From Candidatus Altimarinota bacterium (GTDB lineage Bacteria; Patescibacteriota; Gracilibacteria; BD1-5; UBA6164), in NCBI GenBank assembly GCA_028719245.1, contig JAQUKG010000006.1, positions 1 through 33,737 on the forward strand: DNA of 33,737 nt, in the 5' to 3' direction. Numbering within the stretch: the stretch's first letter is position 1; each line of letters starts with the position of its first letter. The notes under the pieces are model-generated. The model did not search any database. It saw only the letters and a list, made by a program, of their open reading frames with translations, and had not been told where the DNA came from. A program made the position numbers and the translations under genes. Positions 24,031 through 32,630 of the stretch are shown piece by piece.

Positions 24031-24921
24031 ATGCTTTACAGATTATTGAAATATTCAATTAAAAATATTTTAAGAAATAAATTTTTGAGTTTTTCTTCAG
24101 TTCTAGTTTTAGCATTACTTATGTTTTTCATAAATATACTTATGATTGTCTATAATTTAAGCGATAATTTGATAGAAGTTATTAATTCAAAATTAACTAT
24201 TTCTCTTTATCTAAAAGATGATTATCCAAAAGAATCCATTGATGTTCAAAAATTAATTAATGATATATCAATGCAAACTCCAAATATAAAAATTGAATAT
24301 AAATCAAAAGATGAAGTTTTGGAAGAAATGAGAAAAAAAGATGAAGAACTTGTTAGTATAATCAGATCTCAAAATCCGCTTCCAGCAACAATAAATCTTT
24401 CAAATATAAAAATTGAAGAATATGAAAAACTAAATTATATAATAGAATCAAAATTATATATTTTATCAGATTTTAAAACAAGTTCTATTTATGATTATAG
24501 AACACAATATTTGAAAATATTAAAAATTATTTGAATATTAAAAACTTTAAAATTAGCTTTATATATAATTATTTGAATATTTTTACTTTCTATATTTGTA
24601 ATAACTTATTCTATAATTTGAAATTTTATTTATCATTATAGAGATGAAATATCTATTACAAAATTAGTTTGATGAAGTAATAGTTTTATATACGGACCAT
24701 TTGTTTTTCAATGAATAATTTATTCAATTATTTGATTTTTTTTAAGCACAAATATATTTTTACTTATTTTAAATAATATAAGTATAGTTTTTGATCAATC
24801 TAAAGTAAAAGAATATGTAGTAAATAGTGATTTAAGTTATATTTTATTTATTCAGTTAATTATGTTTATAATAATTTGATCTGTAAGTTCATTTTTATCA
24901 TCAGGGAAATATATGAAATAA
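24031..24921 (+). CDS. ftsX: Cell division protein FtsX
   Basis: 296-aa permease-like partner of the FtsE ATPase, which activates peptidoglycan hydrolases at the septum. The topology is typical: a short cytoplasmic N-terminus (LLKYSIKNILRNKFLSFSSV), TM1 about 17-42, an extracytoplasmic domain (about 45-165) with SLYLKDDYPKE and the PLPATINL motif, then three TMs near 180-200, 225-250 and 265-290. The segment ISITKLVGGSNSFI before TM3 is the conserved FtsX/MacB-type signature. ATG 24031 fits the family start; an upstream in-frame TTG at 24004 is less likely. ftsE is not adjacent, unlike the usual ftsEX pair, and the gene seems monocistronic. Confidence 0.9.
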
Positions 24922-24993
24922 TAAATTATAAATACCATTATTTCTTTAATTTAAACCAAAATATAATCATATCTAATTTTCTGTAAAAAAAAT

Positions 24994-25021
24994 TTGCATT
25001 ATTTTAATTATTTAATATAAT
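24994..25021 (+). promoter_or_regulatory. Promoter of the tRNA-Asp/tRNA-Ala unit
   Basis: TTGCAT (24994-24999), a 16-nt spacer and TATAAT (25016-25021). Transcription would begin near 25028, about 16 nt before tRNA-Asp. Confidence 0.7.
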
Positions 25022-25043
25022 CCTACTCGCTTTACTCTAAAAT

Positions 25044-25120
25044 GGGGATGTAGCTCAGTTGGTTAGAGCGCAGCACTGTCACTGCTGAGGTCGCGAGTTC
25101 GAATCTCGTCATCCTCGCCA
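25044..25120 (+). tRNA. tRNA-Asp (GTC)
   Basis: A 77-nt cloverleaf with acceptor GGGGATG/CATCCTC, anticodon stem CAGCA/TGCTG, loop CTGTCAC (anticodon GTC), T arm GCGAG-TTCGAAT-CTCGT and an encoded CCA. Confidence 0.97.
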
Positions 25121-25134
25121 TTATTTTGAAATTT

Positions 25135-25211
25135 GGGGCATTAGCTCAGTTGGCTAGAGCGCCTGCCTTGCACGCAGGAGGTCAACGGTTCGACCCCGTT
25201 ATGCTCCACCA
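25135..25211 (+). tRNA. tRNA-Ala (TGC)
   Basis: A 77-nt cloverleaf with acceptor GGGGCAT/ATGCTCC, anticodon stem CCTGC/GCAGG, loop CTTGCAC (anticodon TGC), T arm AACGG-TTCGACC-CCGTT and an encoded CCA. It is 14 nt after tRNA-Asp. Confidence 0.97.
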
Positions 25212-25226
25212 TAGATTTCTACGAAA

Positions 25227-25257
25227 ATTAAGATTTTAAATCTTAATAATTTTTTAT
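25227..25257 (+). terminator. Terminator after tRNA-Ala
   Basis: ATTAAGATT (25227-25235) pairs with AATCTTAAT (25239-25247), loop TTA, followed by a T-rich tract. It separates the tRNA unit from the small basic ORFs and tuf. Confidence 0.6.
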
Positions 25258-25274
25258 TCTTATTATACTATAAT

Positions 25275-25487
25275 ATGTCAAGTATTAGTAAAAGACCTAG
25301 AAGACTTAATTATGCTGTTAATAACAAGAGAGTTAAGAGTACTTCAAAAGTTTGAAATGCTGTTAAGCATTTTGAAATTTTAAAAAGAAGAGTTGAACTT
25401 GAGTGAGAAACTAAATGGTTAAGCAATGCTTTTTTAATTGTATGAAAAAAATTAAAAAAATACTGAATTAAAACTAACAATATATAA
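25275..25487 (+). CDS. Small basic protein, 70 aa, upstream of tuf
   Basis: Not securely recognised. It is highly basic (SKRPRRLNYAVNNKRVK at the N-terminus, KKLKKYGIK near the end) with a central helix AVKHFEILKRRVELEGE. The context (tRNAs, tuf, rpsJ, rpmB) suggests a ribosome-associated protein. The helix has a loose resemblance to bS21, but the family motifs are missing. TATACT (25264-25269) lies so close to the ATG that the transcript could be leaderless, though no good -35 is seen. Its TAA is one base before the next ATG, a strong sign of coupling. Confidence 0.7.
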
Positions 25488-25488
25488 T

Positions 25489-25575
25489 ATGGCTAGACTT
25501 ACATGACATGCTCACAGAAAATTAAGAAGAGCAGTAAAATTAATTACAAAGAAAATGAGAAAAAACAAAGCTTAG
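25489..25575 (+). CDS. Very small basic peptide, 28 aa, between the 70-aa ORF and tuf
   Basis: A 28-codon ORF (MARLTGHAHRKLRR... ending KKMRKNKA, stop TAG). About half of its residues are Lys, Arg or His and it has no acidic residue. It starts one base after the preceding stop codon and uses one TGA as Gly. Size and charge resemble tiny ribosomal proteins such as bTHX, without clear sequence similarity. It could instead be a leader peptide for tuf. It is considered real because of the coupling, the composition and the translation-gene context. Confidence 0.6.
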
Positions 25576-25623
25576 TTTAAAAGTTGTTTTTAAAATATAT
25601 TTTATTTTTTTATTTATAATATT

Positions 25624-26811
25624 ATGGCTTACGATAGATCTAAACCACATATGAATATTGGTACTATTGGTCATGTTGATCATGGTAAAACTACTACTAC
25701 AGCCGCTATTTCTGCTGTATTAAATGCAAAATATGGAACAGGTGAAGTTACTTCATTTGATAAAATTGATTCTGCTCCAGAAGAAAGAGCAAGATGAATT
25801 ACAATTAATACTGCTCATGTTGAATATGAAACTGCTGCTAGACATTATGCTCATGTTGATTGTCCTTGACATGCTGATTATGTTAAAAATATGATTACTG
25901 GTGCTGCTCAAATGGATGCTGCTATACTAATAGTTGCTGCTACTGATTGACCTATGGCTCAAACTAGAGAACATATTTTATTATCAAGACAAGTATGAGT
26001 TCCATATATCGTTGTTTTTATGAATAAATGTGATATGGTTGATGATGAAGAAATGCTTGAATTAGTTGAAATGGAAATTAGAGATTTATTATCTAAATAT
26101 GATTTCCCATGAGATGATACTCCAATTATTAGAGGTTCATGACTTGCTGCATTAAATAATCCAAAAGATTTTGATGGTGCTGCTAAACCAATTCTTGATT
26201 TATTTGAAGCTATTGAATCATATGTTCCAGTTCCAAAAAGAGATTTAGATAAAACTTTCTTAATGCCTGTTGAAGATGTATTTTCTATTAAAGGTAGAGG
26301 TACAGTAGTAACTGGTAAAATTGAACAATGAGTAATTAAAGTTTGAGATGATATTGAAATAGTTGGTCTTAGAGATACTAGAAAAACTACTTGTACTTGA
26401 GTAGAAATGTTTCATAAATCTCTTGATCAAGGTCAAGCTTGAGATAATGCATGATTACTATTAAGGGGTATTGAAAGGGATGATGTTGAAAGAGGTCAAG
26501 TTCTTGCTAAACCAGGTACAATTAAACCACATACTAAATTTGAATCTGAGGTTTATGTATTAACTAAAGATGAATGAGGAAGACATACTCCATTTTTCAA
26601 ATGATATAAACCACAATTTTATTTCAGAACTACAGATGTTACAGGTGATGTTGAATTACCTGCAGGTGTAGAAATGGTTATGCCATGAGATAATACTAAA
26701 ATGACTGTTACTTTACAAGCTCCAATTGCAATGACTGAATGATTAAGATTTGCTATTAGAGAATGAGGAAGAACTGTTTGATCATGAGTAGTTGCTAAAA
26801 TTTTAGCTTAA
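25624..26811 (+). CDS. tuf: Translation elongation factor Tu
   Basis: 395-aa GTPase that delivers aminoacyl-tRNA to the ribosome. G1 is GHVDHGKT (16-23), the switch I region is RARGITINTAH, G3 is DCPGHADY (C80, P81, G82), and G4 is NKCD from N134. Beta-barrel domains 2 and 3 follow with normal length ([55 protein letters not shown]). Invariant glycines G82 and the G of RARGIT are TGA, which makes this gene the cleanest proof of UGA=Gly in the window. Codon use is biased to GCT and GAT, as expected for a highly expressed gene. The leader has no Shine-Dalgarno motif. Confidence 0.99.
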
Positions 26812-26823
26812 TATGATTTAATA

Positions 26824-26849
26824 CTAAGAAGAAATAATTTTCTTCTTAG
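26824..26849 (+). terminator. Hairpin between tuf and rpsJ
   Basis: A perfect 11-bp stem (26824-26834 with 26839-26849), loop TAAT, 12 nt after the tuf stop. The following T tract is weak, so it may be a partial terminator or an mRNA stabilising/processing hairpin that lowers rpsJ relative to tuf. Confidence 0.55.
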
Positions 26850-26884
26850 AATTTAGTTTATATTAATTGTTATTTAAAATATAT

Positions 26885-27205
26885 ATGGCAAAAAAAACAT
26901 CAGAAAAAATGAGGATAACTATTAAAGCTTTTGATCATAGATTACTTGATGAAGCTGTTAAAAAAATAGTTTTAGTTGCTAAGGATTCTTGAGCAATTGT
27001 TGTTGGTCCTATTCCTCTTCCTACGAAAGTAGAAAAAATTACTGTAAATAGATCTACATTTGTAAATAAAGATGCTAGAGAACAATTTGAAATTAGAAGA
27101 CACAAAAGAATTATTGATTTAACTGAGACAACTCCAAAAACATTAGAGTTATTCCAAGAAATAAATATTCCAAATGGAGTTTGAGTTGAGATTAAATCTT
27201 TATAA
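26885..27205 (+). CDS. rpsJ: Small ribosomal subunit protein uS10
   Basis: 106 aa, a 30S head protein that also partners NusB in antitermination. Conserved motifs are RITIKAFDHRLLDEAV, GAIVVGPIPLPTK, FVNKDAREQFEIRRHKR and IDLTE. The start at 26885 gives an N-terminal MAKKTSEK extension; the internal ATG at residue 9 would also be compatible with the family. tuf-rpsJ adjacency is the classic str/S10 junction. Here, however, rpsJ is followed by rpmB rather than rplC, so the S10 operon is broken. Confidence 0.97.
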
Positions 27206-27248
27206 TAATTTTAAAATTATTAATTTATTAGTTGTTAATTAAAATATT

Positions 27249-27446
27249 ATGTCAAGAGTTTGTGAGATAACTTGAAAAAGAACTTGAGTTGGTAATACAA
27301 GAAGCCACTCAATGAGAGCTATGAGAAGAAAATATTATCCAAATCTTTTCTATAGAAATATTAAAGACCCTGAAACTGGATTAGTTTATAGAATTAGAGT
27401 TTCTGCTTCAGGACTTAGAACTTTAAAGAAAAAAGGAATTATATAA
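27249..27446 (+). CDS. rpmB: Large ribosomal subunit protein bL28
   Basis: 65 aa. It opens with SRVCEITGKRTGVGN, followed by SHSMRAMRRKYYPN and the C-terminal RIRVSASGLRTLKKKG, all standard bL28 features. Only one of the cysteines of zinc-binding forms is present (C5). It lies 43 nt after rpsJ and is followed by a terminator. Confidence 0.95.
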
Positions 27447-27449
27447 TAG

Positions 27450-27486
27450 AAATGTAAAGGTATGATAAAAATTATCTTTACATTTT
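27450..27486 (+). terminator. Terminator after rpmB
   Basis: A 10-bp stem (27450-27459 with 27476-27485), containing a smaller inner hairpin and ending in TTTT. It sits just before tRNA-Leu. Confidence 0.7.
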
Positions 27487-27490
27487 GTTT

Positions 27491-27576
27491 GCCCAGATGG
27501 TGGAATTGGTAGACACGCAGGACTTAAAATCCTGTTCCAATCTGGAGTGCGGGTTCGATTCCCGCTCTGGGCACCA
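27491..27576 (+). tRNA. tRNA-Leu (TAA)
   Basis: An 86-nt class II tRNA with acceptor GCCCAGA/TCTGGGC, anticodon loop CTTAAAA (anticodon TAA), a long variable arm, T arm GCGGG-TTCGATT-CCCGC and an encoded CCA. Confidence 0.96.
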
Positions 27577-27674
27577 TTTAAAAAATAAATCGTTGAATAA
27601 CATATACTATCAAACAGATTTTATCCTATTAATTTACGATATTTTCAAAAGGAAGAATTAAAAATTCTTGAGTA

Positions 27675-27680
27675 TATAAT
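27675..27680 (+). promoter_or_regulatory. Possible -10 element for rpsP-khpA
   Basis: A TATAAT hexamer 27 nt upstream of the rpsP ATG. No convincing -35 is present. The rest of 27577-27707 holds nothing else I can identify. Confidence 0.35.
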
Positions 27681-27707
27681 TTATTTATAAGAATTAATAA
27701 TATTTTT

Positions 27708-27947
27708 ATGTTAAAAATTAGATTGGCTAGAGCTTGAAAGAAAAATTCACCTTTTTTTAGAGTAGTTTTGACTGAACATACAGCTCCTACAAAAAGTTGA
27801 TACAAAGAGGTTTTATGATTTTTTAATCCGATTACTAAAGAATTTAAATTAAATGATTTAGAATCAATTAAAAAATATATTTCAAATTGAGCTCAATTTT
27901 CACCAAGGATTGAGAAATTGATAAAAACTAATAATATAATTTTATAG
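27708..27947 (+). CDS. rpsP: Small ribosomal subunit protein bS16
   Basis: 79 aa. It matches bS16 from the start, MLKIRLARAGKKNSPFFRVV, through ALTEH-like VLTEHTAPTKSG, EVLGFFNP and the C-terminal SNGAQFSPRIEKLIK. Several invariant glycines are TGA. It stops at TAG. It is followed by khpA, the common rpsP-khpA (ylqC) neighbourhood, but rimM and trmD are absent. Confidence 0.96.
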
Positions 27948-27953
27948 TATTAT

Positions 27954-27976
27954 ACCCCTTATTTAGGGGTTTTTAT
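27954..27976 (+). terminator. Terminator between rpsP and khpA
   Basis: ACCCCT (27954-27959) pairs with AGGGGT (27965-27970), followed by TTTTT, 6 nt after the rpsP stop. This is a strong G-C stem in an AT-rich context. Confidence 0.75.
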
Positions 27977-27999
27977 TATTTATCTAACATTACACTAAT

Positions 28000-28236
28000 A
28001 TGCAAGAAGTAGAATTTTTAAAATTTATTGTTGAAAATTTAGTTGAAAATAAAAATGAAATTGATATTCAAAGAACTGAAGATGAAATGTGAGTTTTACT
28101 TACTTTGAAAGTAAATAAATCTGACATGTGAGTAATTATCTGAAAAGGTTGAAATATAGTAACTTCTATTAGATCATTACTTAAGATACTTTGAAATAAA
28201 ATTGGTAAAAGAGTAAATTTAAAAGTATTAGATTAA
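28000..28236 (+). CDS. khpA: KH-domain RNA-binding protein KhpA
   Basis: 78-aa single KH domain that, with KhpB/EloR, binds RNA and affects cell elongation in Gram-positive bacteria. The KH signature loop GVIIGKGGNIVTSIRSLLK is intact, as is the family ending GKRVNLKVLD. Position after rpsP is conserved across many bacteria. Two glycines of the GKGG loop are TGA or mixed. Confidence 0.92.
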
Positions 28237-28296
28237 TATTGCAATATTTTTATATTTAATTATATTAAAATCATATTAACTTTTAATTTAATTTTT

Positions 28297-28749
28297 ATGT
28301 TTATTGAGACTGTATTTGCAATGCAAGCTGGTGATACAAATGGTACATCTGCTTTGTTTAGTTCTAAGATGGATATTTGAGATTTTCTTTTGTTTGCAAT
28401 TTCTATGATAGTTTTATTCGCTTGAATTTTCTCAATTTTATATATTTTATGGTGATGAGTTTTATTAATATTATCTTGATGAAAAGATGATAAAATTAAA
28501 CCAGCTATTAACTCTATAAGATATGCTTTGATTTGATTATGAGTTATAGTTTTGTCAATATTTGTTTTTCCAAAGATAGCATGACTTTTGTGACTTGATG
28601 TAACTAAATATTCATCTCCTGATAAAATATTTAAGGAAATAAAAATTTTGTGAGACAAAATATTTTGAACTAAATCCACAACAACTATAGATTCCAATTG
28701 AGATATAAAAAATGTTAATTCTCTACCAAATGATTTCTCTGATTTGTAG
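28297..28749 (+). CDS. Type IV secretion pilin-like membrane protein, second copy
   Basis: 150 aa. After a short N-terminus it has two hydrophobic helices (about 29-58 and 74-98) flanking the Gly-rich charged turn ILSGGKDDKIKPAINS. This is the same architecture as the protein at 6568-6960 (two helices around a GG-E/D-K turn) but with a longer C-terminal tail. The stop codon TAG lies within the left arm of a 36-bp inverted repeat, so the last codons are complementary to the def 3' end. It may be a pilin or membrane component of a type IV secretion-like system. No partner genes are adjacent. Confidence 0.72.
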
Positions 28750-28818
28750 ACAAAATAAACAACAAAAAAGCTAAATTAAATAAATTTAGCTTTTTTGTTG
28801 TTTATTTTGTCTACAAAT
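28742..28818. repeat. 36-bp perfect inverted repeat; bidirectional terminator between pilin-like gene and def
   Basis: 28742-28777 is the exact reverse complement of 28783-28818 with a 5-nt loop. Its core (AAAAAAGCTAAATT and AATTTAGCTTTTTT) is a perfect bidirectional terminator for two convergent genes. The outer arms contain the TAG of the plus-strand gene and codons for the last residues of def (VDKINNKK). Confidence 0.9.
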
Positions 28819-29264
28819 AAAACTCAATCTAAATGATCTATTTCGTGTTGAATTATACGAGCTGAAATTCAATTTAATATCAAAGTTTTTTGTTTTTTAT
28901 TTTCATCTATATAATTTAATTTTATTGATTTATACCTTTGTACTTCTCATCTTTTTCAAGGAACAGATAAGCATCATTCTGTTTCTATATCAGTTTCTTG
29001 AGATTTCTCAAGAATTTCTGGATTTATCATCAAAACAGTTTGATAATTTTCATCTTCCCGATCTCTCAAAAGACTAACTATAATTAGTCTTTTATTTTCT
29101 CAGATTTGAGGAGCAGCAAGTCATACTCATCTATTATTTGGATTTTTTATATATTTAATCATTTCTTTCCCAAGTTTAATATATTTATCAAGCTCCTGAG
29201 TTTTAACTGCTTCGCTTACTTTTCTTAGTATTTCATTTTTTGTTCAAGTTTGGATTTTTAACAT
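28776..29264 (-). CDS. def: Peptide deformylase
   Basis: 162-aa metalloenzyme that removes the N-formyl group from nascent proteins. The three family motifs are intact: GVGLAAPQIG (Q53), EGCLSVPG (metal ligand C98) and QHEIDHLDG (HEIDH at 140-144). Key glycines are TGA. Its last residues (VDKINNKKAKFI) are encoded in the right arm of the 36-bp inverted repeat. Stop TAA. ATG 29264 gives a normal-length protein (MLKIQTGTKNEILRKVSE). Confidence 0.97.
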
Positions 29265-29293
29265 ATATTTCTTATTTACTAATAATTGTAATC

Positions 29294-29321
29294 ATTATAA
29301 AAATAATTCTACTTTTTCAAA
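29294..29321. repeat. 28-bp direct repeat, copy 1 (3' end of methyltransferase)
   Basis: Identical to 29960-29987. It covers the last three codons (LKK and TAG) of the methyltransferase and 15 nt beyond. Confidence 0.9.
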
Positions 29322-29932
29322 GTTTTCTTAAAACAAATTGTAAACCATTCTTGATTATTGAAATTTTGCTTATCTTCATAAATTACATCAAATTTATTTC
29401 AAGCAAGTTCTTTATATTCTTCCAAACTATAATGATAATAAACTCTTGTTCAAAATTCATCGGTTTTTGTTATTTCACTATATTTATCTGAAATTTTCAT
29501 TGAAATATAAATAATTCAATTATTATTTAATATTTCATAAAATTTCTTAAACAGTTTAATAGTTGTTTCTTTATCAGAATGAATGAGAGATGCAAATGCA
29601 AAAATAATATCAAATTTTCTATCAAATTTATATTCTTCTATATCTCAAACTAAAAACTCTCCATCTGGAAATTTATTTTTTGCATGTTTTATTGCTTCTT
29701 TTGAAATATCTATTCAAATATAATTTTTTGAAAAGTTTCTAATATAATCATATTCTCTTCATGTAAAACATCATATTTCTAATATACTTACATTTTTATC
29801 TTTTCAATATAATTTTAAAGCATTATCTATATCAAAAACTCTTGTAGGTATTTTATCAAATTTTTCTATTAACTCTTTAGCTTTTGAGTTATAAACTCAA
29901 AAGTTTAGTTTTTTTATTTCTTTTTTAGTCAT
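29309..29932 (-). CDS. Class I SAM-dependent methyltransferase
   Basis: 207 aa. SAM-binding motif I is ILEIGCFTGREYDYI (E52), with strand-2 acidic motif IGIDISKEAIKHAKNKF, motif II-like GDIEEYKFDRKFDIIFAFASLIH and a C-terminal strand pair (YYHYSLEEYKEL). It is a Methyltransf_11/25-type enzyme of unknown substrate. The gene is bracketed by 28-bp direct repeats and shares the LKK-TAG ending with clpB, suggesting it was inserted between def and clpB. Confidence 0.85.
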
Positions 29933-29959
29933 TTTAATTTTTTATAATTTATATGTTTT

Positions 29960-29974
29960 ATTATAAAAATAATT

Positions 29975-29987
<13 letters not shown>
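29960..29987. repeat. 28-bp direct repeat, copy 2 (3' end of clpB)
   Basis: Identical to 29294-29321, in the same relation to a stop codon: it covers LKK and TAG of clpB plus 15 nt of 3' flank. Confidence 0.9.
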
Positions 29988-32557
<2,570 letters not shown>

Positions 32558-32576
32558 ATATTTATAGTTAAAAAAT

Positions 32577-32609
32577 AAACTAGCACATATATATTATATG
32601 TGCTAGTTT
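32577..32609 (-). promoter_or_regulatory. CIRCE-like operator of clpB, also a hairpin after the LamG gene
   Basis: A 14-bp perfect inverted repeat (32577-32590 with 32596-32609). It holds TAGCAC (32581-32586), 13 nt, then GTGCTA (32600-32605). The HrcA-binding CIRCE element (TTAGCACTC-N9-GAGTGCTAA) has the same TAGCAC-N13-GTGCTA core and spacing. It lies 20 nt upstream of the clpB ATG and overlaps the promoter -10. On the minus strand it is followed by a T-rich tract, so it could also terminate the upstream LamG gene. Confidence 0.65.
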
Positions 32610-32619
32610 TAAAAGTCAA
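32593..32619 (-). promoter_or_regulatory. clpB promoter
   Basis: TTGACT (32619-32614, minus strand) is followed by TATAAT at 15-nt spacing (32598-32593) or TAATAT at 17-nt spacing (32596-32591). The -10 lies within the CIRCE-like repeat. Confidence 0.55.
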
Positions 32620-32630
32620 AAGATTTTTTA

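Noticed and set aside
25275-25487. Calling the 70-aa ORF ribosomal protein bS21
   Set aside because: Only a basic helix is loosely similar; the bS21 N-terminal motif and the Arg-rich tail are missing.
28260-28697. A 145-codon minus-strand open frame
   Set aside because: It is antisense to the pilin-like gene, whose translated product has clear membrane helices and family features when TGA is Gly.
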